64,000 nt of DNA from the NCBI GenBank assembly GCA_036924085.1, contig JAVGWX010000014.1:39868556-39932555 (forward strand), given 5' to 3'. The DNA comes from Ariolimax columbianus. Taxonomy: Eukaryota; Mollusca; Gastropoda; Stylommatophora; Arionidae. The position numbers and the translations under genes are program-made. Shown in pieces: positions 48,580 to 58,490 of this stretch. Each line of letters starts with the position of its first letter. Position 1 is the first letter of the stretch. The notes under the pieces are model-generated. The model did no database searches. It was given only the letters and a program-made list of their open reading frames with translations, and had not been told where the DNA came from.

Positions 48580-48960
48580 ATTTGGAAAAGAGTATTGAAA
48601 CCTTCGAAATGTGGGTATATAGAAGTTTGAGTTGCACTTCTTGGAACGGCAGGAAAACAAATTTGGAGGTATTTTGGAAAAATTATGCGTGAAAAGAGAA
48701 TGACCGAAATCAGGGTTAGACAGTTAGGTTATTTTGGTCATTTCACAAGACATACTTCCTTGTTGAAGACCGTACTGGAGGGTATGGTGGAAGGCAGTCG
48801 TTCAGACGTTATAAGTGGGGTGGATAACACCAGGAGATAGACAGAAAATAGCCTGCCAGATTCAACCATTACGGAAAGATATAGAGTACACTTGAACCAA
48901 TGCAGTCGATCTTCGATGATACTTGAACTGAATATCGATCCATCCATCCATGTTCGTACA
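48580..48960 (+). mobile_element. LINE reverse transcriptase 3' fragment
   Basis: KFELHFLERQENKFGGILEK, LCVKREMTEIRVRQLGYFGH and FTRHTSLLKTVLEGMVEGSR give the YFGH..RH.SL.KTVLEG.VEG.R terminal signature. It ends near AATATCGATCCATCCATCCA. Confidence 0.8.
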
Positions 48961-49145
48961 GTAGTATAATGTGTTCGTTGAACCTTTTTTATGTTATAAT
49001 TCTTAGTTTTTCACAGCTGTTATGTGAACCAGGCCGCTTTTAGAAACTATCTAATTTCACATGTTCTAAATTTCATTAACACATTAATTAGTCCACATCA
49101 ACAACGTCGTCATGGTAACGTAGTATAAATGTCATTGTCTCAGGT

Positions 49146-49352
49146 TGGGGGACGGCGTGGGCTAATGATTAAGTGACACGGCTCACAATCCTAAGGTGCT
49201 GAGTTCGATCCCCATTACGCACAGGCCGTTACCCCGGGGAAGCAAACCCTTAGAAAATGCAGGAGGAATCAGACCGAAGCCGGATGCGCTGGGCCGTGTG
49301 GCGCAAAATAAAAACCGTAGTGTAACGCACACCGCCTTTTGGAATAGAGACT
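49146..49352 (+). mobile_element. SINE-B copy, complete
   Basis: Head GGGGGACGGCGTGGGCTAAT with B box GAGTTCGATCCCCATT, then GCCGTTACCCCGGGGAAGCA, TGCAGGAGGAATCAGACCG, AGCCGGATGCGCTGGGCCG, GGCGCAAAATAAAAACC and GCACACCGCCTTTTGG. The cleanest copy of the family. Confidence 0.85.
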
Positions 49353-50319
49353 AAGTACAAGTCCTATTTATCACATTTTCGTATCTTCTTTACAATTTGG
49401 TAGTTCGGCATGTATCCAGGCGATATCCGTCGTCTTTCTTTCATTACAGCGTTAGACCACCACTATAGCTGGCCTCCACCAGGAAGCCTGTGCCAAATTA
49501 CGCGACGTTCTTGCCGTGGTGGTTTCTCTAACTATCTGATAGCTACGACAATGCTGCTGGGCCCATTCACAACTTTCTTTAGTCCCTTATTTACGACATA
49601 TATGAAGGTGCAGTGGATACTATCTCTTCCTCCGCAGTAAGGGTATCCCTTTGCGGCAAACAGTTCCAGAAATCCAATCTTCAGAACCGCTGCGCCGGTA
49701 CATAAGGCATAGTACTATAGATGCCTGCATATACTGTTAGAAGACGAGTGCTACGAGGTTAAGCTGAAATATGGGCTCTCTGCAGCTTTTAATCCAAAAG
49801 CCAAAGCCTTTATGAACTTACCTTTACCACCCACCCCCCAATCCCAAATGTAAATTCGCTCCATCATTAGGACCACACACGAACACGCCTTCAATCCCCG
49901 CGCAGCACAGTAGTTCAGAGAGCCTAACTGATTGCTGTTTCTGAGCATATCACACAATAATAATTCGTGGGCGCGCACGGAACTGACCATGTGCCCAAAA
50001 TAACCAACAAGACTGACTAAACAATTTATTTTAGCGACAATAACAACGACATAAATAAGAATATTTTATGCGCTCGTGTGGGAAAATATCCAACCAGACA
50101 ACAGAAAAGAAAAGAAGCAACAGGCAATTCGGATTCTAACCAATGTCTATACTACACGGCTGCAGTTGAAGGCAATTTGAATTCTAAACAATTATACTAC
50201 ACGGCTGCAGTTGATAGCCACACTGAGTTAGGAAAGTCAATCACACATTAAAAATGAGCGAGCATGTGTAATGTAGTACCGTACACTTGTCTTTACTATA
50301 TTGTGTGATGTTGAAACCG
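49353..50319. other. Spacer; one short tandem duplication
   Basis: Two approximately 50-bp units ending TACTACACGGCTGCAGTTGA occur at 50125-50170 and 50170-50216. A 79-codon minus-strand frame at 49751-49990 has no recognisable similarity. Confidence 0.4.
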
Positions 50320-50436
50320 GGATAATGAACAAAGAGTTGAACTGAATGGATTCCCTTGAAATGTGGATATGTAGAAGAATTGAGCGCATCTCGTAGAGGT
50401 ATAGGAAAACAAATCTGCAAATGGGAAAAGGTTCTT
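50320..50436 (+). mobile_element. LINE fragment truncated by SINE-E
   Basis: The translation gives MDSLEMWICRRIERIS-like text, resembling the EMW.YRR.LRI.W stretch of non-LTR reverse transcriptase ends. The reading stops where SINE-E begins at 50437. Confidence 0.5.
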
Positions 50437-50680
50437 CGTTTCAGAACTCCCGCGACCAAGCCCTGAAAAGGGTTTTGCAAGTAGCAGGATGTAGTATAGA
50501 TAACGGAATGCGTTGTGTCGTAAGTTTTTGCTTGATTGCAATATTTGCACCTTTCGGTCCGACACATCCGACTTCAGCAAGGCGTTTTTGGGATACCGGG
50601 TAGACTTCCCTCTTTGACCACCTTCTCCTTAGCCAGTCTGCCCTGTTGCAGCTTGTTATCCGGGATCACCTGAATCGGAG
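50437..50680 (-). mobile_element. SINE-E copy
   Basis: Tail-proximal TTCAGAACTCCCGCGACC, GATAACGGAATGCGTTGTGT, module TTCGGTCCGACACATCCGAC, then GGATACCGGGTAGACTTCCC, TCCTTAGCCAGTCTGCCCTG and TTATCCGGGATCACC. Confidence 0.8.
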
Positions 50681-50689
50681 ACGCAAGCA

Positions 50690-51340
50690 ATTTCAGAGCG
50701 GAGGCAGAGGCACTGTAGGCTGCAGTAAAAGCAATGCTGACAGGCGAAAGCAATGAAAGCCAGATAGTCCTGTTTACAGATGCCCTAGCCGTGGTTACAG
50801 CACTAAAAAGCCAGAAAAATGCTGAACTTTATGATTTAAGAGCAGTACTCTGTCAACTATGCCAGCAGTCCGCACCAAAAAGAGTAGTGGTACAGACAGA
50901 CTGGCAAAAGAAGGTGCAAGACTACCACAACCAGATGCTAGTGTGACCTATGAAGAGTCCAAAAGGTTTATTAGGGCCAGATACATGGCCAAATGGGAAA
51001 CAGAGCATACTGGCTACATAAAAACTGATGCCTACTACCAGTTGAACAAAAGAGAGCAGGTCGTGGTCTTCAGACCCCGCACAGGTCACAACAGACTGAG
51101 GTACCATCTATTCAATAAACTGAAGATATGTGGCACTGACGAATGCACCTGTGGTACAGGGAAAATGGCCGCTGAACATCTGCTGCAAAATTGTCCGACA
51201 TACGAGGACCAGAGAAAGCACATGTGGCCATCACTAGTGGCAACACTAGACAAAACTCTATGGCAGTGTCGACAGCTTAAGGATGACAGCTGCTTTCTTC
51301 GAACAAATTCAAGTTGACGTCTGACAGCGTACGAAGAAGA
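50690..51340 (+). mobile_element. Non-LTR retrotransposon fragment with damaged RNase H
   Basis: AVKAMLTGESNESQIVLFTD supplies the RNase H catalytic Asp region, and ELYDLRAVLCQLCQQSAPKR follows. At about 50890 some 44 bp are missing compared with the copy at 55930-56500, removing the W.PSH...GNE core and shifting frame. It then continues TDRLAKEGARLPQPDASVTY, REQVVVFRPRTGHNRLRYHL and TCGTGKMAAEHLLQNCPTYE. It ends with a CGTACGAAGAAGAAG tail. Confidence 0.85.
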
Positions 51341-51597
51341 AGACCTGAATCGCAGACCACTGCTCTACAGGTCACGCACTGCTCAGCACAATGATCACAA
51401 GTGGGAAGATAACATGAAAAGATTGACAGGGAAGCGCCTAGCAGGTTGTACCCCCAAAGCAAAAGGTCGTTGGAGATCAATTGCAATCGACCTTCGCGAT
51501 GGAGATAGCAACTGAACTAAACTGGTTAATAATGAAACCTCATTGGAGTGTCTAGTTATCATAATACACTCTTATCTTCTGCTACAAGTTGCATCAC

Positions 51598-51717
51598 GCC
51601 ACCTTGAGGTTCGTGGTTCGAATTCTTATCTGGGGCCGAAGATGCAGTATATTGGATGAGATGACAGGTACAATCGACTCATAGCTGGCTGTTTGCATCA
51701 AGGTCAGCGAATTAGAC
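51598..51717 (+). mobile_element. SINE-E head and 5' body fragment
   Basis: GAGGTTCGTGGTTCGAATTC is a tRNA-like B box, followed by CATAGCTGGCTGTTTGCATC and AAGGTCAGCGAATT. This links a tRNA-like head to the SINE-E 5' body. Confidence 0.55.
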
Positions 51718-51862
51718 TTGGTTTGGTTTCGTTCGTTCTCAATCTCCCACTACCAAACACTGAAAGGGCTAAATAGAATGTAGTCCAGAGAACGGAATGC
51801 GTTGTGTCGTAGTTTACAGCTTGACTTTGATATTTGTACCTTTCGATCCGATATATCCTCAT
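51718..51862 (-). mobile_element. SINE-E 3' fragment
   Basis: TTCGTTCGTTCTCAATCTCC, AGAGAACGGAATGCGTTGTG and TTTGTACCTTTCGATCCGAT. Confidence 0.8.
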
Positions 51863-52511
51863 TTCTGTAGAAACCGCCACAGAGCAGGTTTCCTGTAAAG
51901 AGTTACCCACTGTTGCTGTCCTATGCTCAGTGAGGAGGGAGCCGGTGAAGAATGTTAAAATCTATCTTGCTCCTATCTCATGTCAACAACTCCAAGCACT
52001 GCTGGGCTGGCCATATAGTCAGAAGGAAAGACGAACGCTGGAGCACAGCAACCGTGGTTCCCGCGTGGTGAAATGAGACGATCCCCCCCCCCCCCCCCCC
52101 CCCCCCCACTCGGTAGCAACATTCGCGACCATAAACGAACCGGCTAGCTATTCGCTGGACAACCGAGCCCTCTAAGCAGAAAACTACATATATACTACAA
52201 CCGATGTGCACGCGAGTTGTGTCTAACGCAGGGGGACCACCTCTCTTGTAGAACACATGCCCAGATCAACTAAAACTTTATTCTACAGTGTATCACAACA
52301 CGCTTCGTACTCTTGCCATGGACTATTTTGACCCCCTTCCAACTCGTGAAACCGATGATATTCCACCGCGACTTCCGCCACGTGTGGCATCTTGTTAGTT
52401 ATTAGACTCGCCCCGTGGGCTTGATGCTAAACCATGCCGTCATGACCCCAGCATGTGACCTGTCTACGTTATTCGTATTTGGGAGTTGGTCACTATTCAC
52501 GAATTATTTGT
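51863..52511. other. Unassigned spacer with a 25-C run
   Basis: The C run is at 52083-52107. A short minus-strand frame starting MPHVAEVAVEYHRFHELEGG ends at a stop directly followed by AATAAA (about 52275). No similarity recognised; it may be the tail of an unknown element. Confidence 0.35.
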
Positions 52512-52645
52512 TGTATCAACTTAACTTAACGTCTTTATACTGGTTTAGAAGACCCTGCAGAGTCTGTATACAACCAGTTACATTTACATCACCTTGCTCC
52601 AGTTTATTCTTAAATGCATTAACTGTCCCTGCGATCAGGTTATAT
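52512..52645 (-). mobile_element. CR1-like LINE 3' end
   Basis: CTTAACGTCTTTATACTGGT, AGAAGACCCTGCAGAGTCTG and TTACATCACCTTGCTCC are almost identical to 26396-26470. Only the 3' UTR and a few C-terminal codons are present. Confidence 0.8.
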
Positions 52646-52726
52646 GTGGTTGGTCTTTCACCGAATGACCTTCTGATCACGTCCAAAACCTCGGTACAGC
52701 ACCGATTTCTTTTTTTTATCGGAGGT

Positions 52727-52820
52727 CAAATAAAAATTCAGACTGTACAGTGCGTTTTAGCTGCAGAGACAAGCTGCCTTTAATCCTCATAAATCTTCCC
52801 AGCAATAAGGTTTCTCGGTA
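52727..52820 (+). mobile_element. SINE-G 3' fragment
   Basis: GAGGTCAAATAAAAATTCAG and AATCCTCATAAATCTTCCCA match 2056-2215 and 18750-18800. Confidence 0.4.
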
Positions 52821-53091
52821 GCAAACGGGGATCCCAGTACTGATCCCTACCTTGTTTACAGGGTGATATAAATAGTACGCTTCCAGGTGCAAAACATGAA
52901 GGTTCGGTCTTAGTAGGGTAGACATGGCGTATGTTACTGGTCCAACCGTATGACAAGACTGAAAATAAATTGCGGCGGTTCAGTGTTTCAGCATGGTAAG
53001 CAAAGCCATATGTCCTCAGAATAGCGGCAATCGATCGGTTTCTCTGTAGCTGAGTACGCCGCACCAGTCCGGAAGAAACATATAGATACAG

Positions 53092-53262
53092 CAAATTAAT
53101 GAGACAGGCCGTATAGTTACTGGATGCCTACAACCTACACTAACTTAAAAAAAAAATATACCCCATAAACGACACAGATACAGCAATAAATGAGACAGGC
53201 CGTACAGTTACTGGATGCATAAAACCTACAATAACTTAAAAAAATATACCCCATAATCGACA
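53092..53262. repeat. Two tandem copies of an approximately 82-bp unit
   Basis: AATGAGACAGGCCGTATAGT ... AACTTAAAAAAAAAATATAC is repeated as AATGAGACAGGCCGTACAGT ... AACTTAAAAAAATATACC, each followed by CCCATAA(A/T)CGACA. Confidence 0.9.
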
Positions 53263-53311
53263 TAGCGCCAGCAGAGATACAAAGAACTGTCGCGTCAAGT
53301 GAACATACATA

Positions 53312-53867
53312 CAATGATCACGATGACGTCACAAAATATCATTATCTCCGACTCATAGTTTCCTCAGCAGACCGTTGAAAACATGGCGGATGTGATACGG
53401 AATCCGTCCAGAGTTGATCAGCAAGCGGTGATTCGGTTTCTAACAGCTGAAGGATGTCGACCAGTTGACATTCATCGCAGAATGTAGGCAGCGTATGGTG
53501 ACAAAAGTGTGGCAAAGACAACAGTGAAGAACTAGACAACGATGTTTAAAGAAGGATGCGAGTTAACGAAAGATCTTCCGAGACCAGGTCAGGCGTATAT
53601 TGTTGAGTCAGAAGATGGCAATCGCCAAAATTGGTGCAGCAATTCGGGTGGACCGTCGCCGCAGCTTACGTTTGCCACACTTTTATCACCATGCACTGCC
53701 TTCATTCAGCGACGAATGTCAACTGGTCGACATCCTTTAGCTGTTAGAAACAGAATCATCGCTCGCTGATCAAATCTGGACGGATTCCGTTCACGCACGT
53801 TTTCAACGGTCCGCTGAGGAAACTATGACTCGCAGGATGATATTTTGCAAACATCACGATTGGTATG
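53312..53867. mobile_element. Mariner-derived fold-back: two inverted copies of a transposase 5' end
   Basis: Left arm 53332-53516 and right arm 53671-53847 are reverse complements at high identity around a 154-bp spacer. The left arm plus spacer reads MADVIRNPSRVDQQAVIRFL, TAEGCRPVDIHRRM, a stop, AAYGDKSVAKTTVKN, a stop, and then TMFKEGCELTKDLPRPGQAY. This is the HTH_48-type N-terminal DNA-binding region of mariner-like transposases. The catalytic part is absent. Confidence 0.85.
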
Positions 53868-54479
53868 TGCTGTTTACATTAGAAGTGACGCCATCGTGAG
53901 CATCGTACGTACGTCTACTTGGTGCAGTTAGGTCCGGTTTCATTTGAACACGCCTCGTATATATTCACGATAACCTGTGACTATATGCCACAGGAACTTT
54001 TCACAGCTCAAACTTATGAAGAAGTATTTGAGACCCGATCCACTATTGATTTCGCTGCCGATAGAGACCGTAACACTGGACCAACCAAATTTTACACCTG
54101 GAAGAGACTAGCCCAAAGTAAGAGAGAAATACAGATTGCAGTAGTATTTACAATTTGCTTGATTGTCGAGATTACTAGACCCACACAACGTTCCTCAACT
54201 TCCACTCTGGCAATGAAAATCAAGATAAAGCAGATCAGAGAAAAGAGATATAATAAGAATAGTATAAAATGCAAAAGCGAAACACAATACATAATTAAAC
54301 CAGCCAGTCACGACAGGTTCAGTGTGGGTGAAATAAATTATCAGACGAATGAAAACAGGGAAATTCACGAGTGGATACCGGGGTCACTTACTGGAGAAGA
54401 GAGAAATGTACAATAGTAACCGCTGGAGGCCAAATTGGAGCATCTGCCAAGAAATGCAGAGGAAGAAAGGACAGAGTCT
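53868..54479 (+). other. Unassigned open frame of 165 codons
   Basis: 53919-54416 is open from an ATG, but I recognise no domain. The composition is not repeat-like. Its end abuts the LINE reverse transcriptase remnant at 54480, so it may be decayed upstream LINE sequence. No intron signals were judged convincing. Confidence 0.25.
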
Positions 54480-55300
54480 GATCAGTTAAATGAACTACTC
54501 TTTGCAGATGATCCATGTCTCCTTTAGATTGAATACACTGCCGACGACGGATGTGTCGGACCGAAAGGTGCAAATATCGCAATCAAACTGTAAACTAGCG
54601 ACACAACGCAGTCCGTTCTCTGGACTACATCCTGCTACTTGCAAAGTCCTGTTCAGGACTTGATAGCTGGAAATTGAGAATGAACACAGAAGAGGAGGAG
54701 AGTGAATATGATCTGCAGCAACATCTAACTGCGCTCAACTCTGTGAAAGATACAGTATGAGAATTAACGCATACAAAACAGAAACTATGCAGATTAGCAG
54801 ATGGCCTGAAAACTTGAACATTGTGGTAAACGGGACTAAGATCAAACAAGTGCGGGAGTTCAAGTACTTGGGCCATGTTTTCACACAGGATGGAGGTTTA
54901 GATAGAGAGATTGAGATCAGGTGTCAAAAAGCAAATGTGATTGCATACCAGCTGTCACCATTATTGAAACACCCTAACATGTCCACAACAAGAATATCAA
55001 TCAACAGTATAGTCATGCCAAGGCTCTGTTACCAGCGCCAAACTTGGACTTTTAACAAAAATCCTAGAGAGATGCCTCCAGAAAACAATCAACGTAACTA
55101 GGCTAGGTGAGACAGAATGCGCAATGAAGATGTGAGAACAATAGTTGAAGCGAGAATCAATTGGTCCGGCTACCTAATGAGAACACATCCTGACCAACTA
55201 CTCCCGTGCGCCTATAAGACACAGCATTCTGGTTTTCGCAACCGTGAACTAGATAGATAGGAAATGTTGCTGATATTCTAAATCGTCATGGGATGACGAT
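54480..55300 (+). mobile_element. LINE reverse transcriptase fragment, split by SINE-E
   Basis: LNELLFADDPCLL (54493-54532) is the catalytic [YF]ADD box. After the SINE (54535-54706) the frame resumes as EYDLQQHLTALNSVKD, MRINAYKTETMQISRWPENL, KIKQVREFKYLGHVFTQDGG, LDREIEIRCQKANVIAYQLS and MPRLCYQRQTWTFNKN, then RNEDVRTIVEARINWSGYLM. This is the order of blocks in RTE/Jockey-like reverse transcriptases. Stops are present. Confidence 0.85.
54535..54706 (+). mobile_element. SINE-E inserted in a LINE reverse transcriptase
   Basis: Forward orientation: GACGGATGTGTCGGACCGAA, AGGTGCAAATATCGCAATCA, GCAGTCCGTTCTCTGGACTA, CATCCTGCTACTTGC and GAATGAACACAGAAGAGGAG. The LINE coding sequence continues on both sides. 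Confidence 0.85.
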
Positions 55301-55549
55301 CAATTCAGCGACACGTCTGGCCCTGGACAGAAAACTACGACTCCCAACGGCGCAAGCGGATAAGACAATACTACTTTGCGTAACAGCCTACTACTGGGGG
55401 TTGTGCGTGGAATTAGCAACCTTGCCAGTAGAACATGTGATCTAATATGTCGATAGCATGATTCTCCCTAATTCAGTTGGGGGATTCGCTGTTCACTGAT
55501 AGCAACTGGAATAAGAACGCAAAGTTTACGAGTGAGATACGTGGTATTT
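55301..55549. other. Spacer
   Basis: Nothing recognised. Confidence 0.4.
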
Positions 55550-55880
55550 TCTTTCTTCTTCTTCGTTCGTAACCTCCCGTTACCAAGCCACGGAATGGGC
55601 TTTGCAAGAAGCACGGTATTGTCCGGAGAACGGAATCCGTTGTGTTGTAGTTTACTGCTTGACTGCGATATTTGCACTTTTCGGTACGACACATCCGCCC
55701 CCAGCCGGCACTTTTGAGTACCGGGTCAGTCTTCCCTCTTCGACCCCTTCTCCTCACTAATCTACTCTGTTGCCGTCTATTATTGAAGAAGAATACCAAT
55801 AGAGGTGTAAAAGGGTATTGGCAGCCCTGGTTTACTGGCCCCTGCTGTCAGTTATGGGTAGCTGACCGCTGGAGCTCAAG
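55550..55880 (-). mobile_element. SINE-E copy, nearly full length
   Basis: CTTCTTCTTCGTTCGTAACC tail, GGAGAACGGAATCCGTTGTG, module, GAGTACCGGGTCAGTCTTCC, TCGACCCCTTCTCCTCAC, GGCAGCCCTGGTTTACTGGC and GTCAGTTATGGGTAGCTGAC. Directly followed by a LINE 3' end in the same orientation. Confidence 0.8.
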
Positions 55881-55884
55881 CGAT

Positions 55885-56500
55885 CGCACTCGCTCAGCAA
55901 CTTGAATTTGTTCGAAGAAAGCAGCTGTCATCCTGAGGCTGTCAACACTGCCATAGAGCTTGTCTAGTGTTGCCACTGGTGATGGCCACATGTGCTTTCT
56001 CTGGTACTCATATGTCGGGCAATTTTGCAGCAGATGTCATCGGTCATGTTCCCTGTCCAACATGTGCATTCGTCAGTGCCACCTATCTTCAGTTTATTTA
56101 ATAGATGGTACCTCAGTCTGTTGTGGCCTGTGCGGAGTCTGAAGACCACGACCTGCTCTCTTCTGTTCAACTGGTAATAGGCATCATTTGTTGTGTAGCC
56201 AGTATGCTCTGTTTTCCATTTGGCCATGTATCTGGCCCTAATAAACCTTTTGGGCTCTTCGTAGGTCACACTAGAATCTGGTTGTGGTAGTCTTGCATCT
56301 TCTTTTGCCAGTCTGTCTGCCTCCTCGTTGCCTTGAATGTTACAGTGGGATGGAACCCACTGTACCTCTACTCTTTTTGGTGTGGACTGCTGGCATAGTT
56401 GACAGAGTACTGCTCTTAAATCATTAAGTTCTGTAGCAACTTGATCCCATATGTGGGATGACCTGTATGGTAGCAGGAGATGCCTGGGACAGACTGCCAT
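55885..56500 (-). mobile_element. Non-LTR retrotransposon fragment with RNase H
   Basis: The minus strand reads LNDLRAVLCQLCQQSTPKRV, EVQWVPSHCNIQGNEEADRL, AKEDARLPQPDSSVTYEEPK, EQVVVFRLRTGHNRLRYHLL and KIGGTDECTCWTGNM. The RNase H SH..I.GNEEAD core is intact here, unlike its sister copy at 50690. A stop-free frame of about 178 codons survives. 5'-truncated in the RNase H domain. Confidence 0.88.
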
Positions 56501-56659
56501 ACTATGAGGGAGATATGTGATACTTGAGCGTAAATGATGAAAAACTGGAACCTCGGCATGTCAAACAATTTACTACAGAAACGATCAATGCAAATGTACA
56601 CAGGTTGCCTAAGTAGAGACATATACAATGAGGACTCTATGCTTCACTGGGAGCGACAA

Positions 56660-57080
56660 ATAGATTACTTACTTACTTTCAGTGTCCAAGCACCACGTTA
56701 TATATCTTGCATCCAGTATTCGGCGACATGGATTGCCTTGTCATTTGCCTCCAGCATGTCGCGCCTATTGCATGTTTCCTGGAGGTTGGGGCAGGTTATC
56801 AGGTGGTCTGGGTCCTGTATGGCGCCGTAATCACACGTGTCATCATCTGTGTGTCCCCATCGCTTCATATTTCATGCGACTGTGATACACCAGTTCGAAG
56901 TCTATTCAGCGACTTCCATGTTATGTATGGTAGATGATGTCCAGGAGCAAGTTCCTCCCGAGTTCCATCTCTGGGGCCTGCACCAACTCACGCCACCTCT
57001 CAATACGGCAACTTTCAGGGTTTGTATGTTTGTTGTTTTTAGAAAGCTATGTCTGGATTTGAGTCTTTGTTTTGTGCATA
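56660..57080 (-). mobile_element. Non-LTR retrotransposon C-terminal fragment (best copy)
   Basis: The minus strand gives ELGRNLLLDIIY, LNRLRTGVSQ, MKYEAMGTH and CDYGAIQDPDHLITCPNL, then CNRRDMLEANDKAIHVAEYW and MQDI. Frame changes separate the blocks. It serves as reference for 530, 24280 and 28530. Confidence 0.75.
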
Positions 57081-57129
57081 TTTCTCATGAGGCCTCAAAT
57101 AAGATTAAGAAAACGTGATAAAGTACATT

Positions 57130-57445
57130 CTGAAACTATGATGCCATTTGTACACAGCAAGGCGAAGGTGACATGACACTAAAGTTTAGTGACAATGAGG
57201 TTGACCCTAAATTCTCAAACTTGGTCAAGACGAATGGAAGTGTCTTAAAAAAATGTGCATTAAGGACAATGATAATGAACGCATCTGTACATGCTGAAAG
57301 TGGATACGGACATAACAAGACAATAAATTGGAACCCGCAGGGAAAGAGAAGAGGTAGAAAAATAAATCCTTTGTTCGATGATGAAGAAGATGGAACAAAA
57401 GAGAAATCGGTTGAATATGCATTGCAAACATTTTCTCAGTGGTGA
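57130..57445 (+). mobile_element. RTE-like LINE 3' relic
   Basis: INWNPQGKRRGRK matches the WNPQGKR.RGRP block near the end of RTE-type polyproteins (compare 21395-21940). The rest of the 90-codon frame is only weakly similar. Confidence 0.6.
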
Positions 57446-57667
57446 AAACGGAATAAAAATCTTTCAGCTCCCTGCGAAGTACAGATCTTAAACTAATACA
57501 CGTCTGATCTGAGCCAGCTATTCCGTTTCGAGCTCTAATCTTGTGTGTTATGATCTGTTTATTCGCATTCTTCTTTAAACATTGTTGTCCAATTCTTAAC
57601 TGTTGTCACCAGAAACTCCATGTCTTCTGTGATGAATGTCCTATTTTGTCTATATTGCTACCAAGAT

Positions 57668-58012
57668 ATATGAATAACTACATCATATATGAATAACTAC
57701 ATCATATATGTATAACTACATCATATATGAATAACTACATCATATATGAATAACTACATCATATATGAATAACTACATCATATATGAATAACTACATCAT
57801 ATATGAATAACTACATCATATATGAATAACTACATCTTATATGAATAACTACATCATATATGAATAACTACATCTTATATGAATAACTACATCATATATG
57901 AATAACTACATCTTATATGAATAACTACATCTTATATGAATAACTACATCATATATGAATAACTACATCATATATGAATAACTACATCTTATATGAATAA
58001 CTACATCTTATG
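57668..58012. repeat. 19-bp minisatellite, about 18 units
   Basis: ATATGAATAACTACATCAT with a T/A variant (CATCTT) and one GTATAACT unit. Very homogeneous. Confidence 0.97.
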
Positions 58013-58204
58013 GAGCAGCTTATGTTCTTATACTGTTCCTCTCATGTAGCCAATAGACTTACAGGTAAAATATAATAATTGAGGCTGCAGATGTACTGAA
58101 GGTCAAAAGTCAATAAAACCATATAGATCATTTATGTGACCGGACCAGGACAAAAACAAGATGATATGCTACACTAGCATAGGTGCTGGTGCATTCAACT
58201 GAGC

Positions 58205-58470
58205 TATTACCTATCATCATGTAGCATGCCCTTTGCAGAATGCCCCCCCCCCCCACCACAACCTGCCTCTAAATCAGAGTCATGCCCAAGGAACATCTTC
58301 CTTGACATCTTGGTCTGCCTCTCTTGCCCAACAACATACCTTCAATAACCATTGTATACCTTCATTACCGTTGTCTTTAGATACGGCCAAAATATTTTAA
58401 TATGCTGATCATGGTGTAATTTATGAACCAGTTCTCTACGTCCAACTCTTGTTGAGTGTTTGCATTCTTC
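58205..58470 (-). mobile_element. LINE reverse transcriptase 3' relic
   Basis: Parallel to 35318-35650: TAGCATGCCCTTTGCAGAAT, TTGACATCTTGGTCTGCCTC and GAACCAGTTCTCTACGTCCA. The minus-strand reading shows IEGMLLGKRGRP-like text. Followed by a 20-T run (58471-58490). Confidence 0.6.
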
Positions 58471-58490
58471 TTTTTTTTTTTTTTTTTTTT

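Noticed and set aside
49146..49352. tRNA gene
   Set aside because: A and B boxes are present but acceptor and anticodon stems do not pair and a SINE body follows. The same holds for the other tRNA-like heads (3588, 22258, 33232, 9709, 18612).
49751..49990. 79-codon minus-strand frame as a cyclin E 5' exon
   Set aside because: No similarity to cyclin E N-termini and no matching donor phase.
53919..54416. Possible novel 165-residue host protein
   Set aside because: No recognised domain, no splice support, and it runs into LINE remains; kept only as an unassigned stretch.
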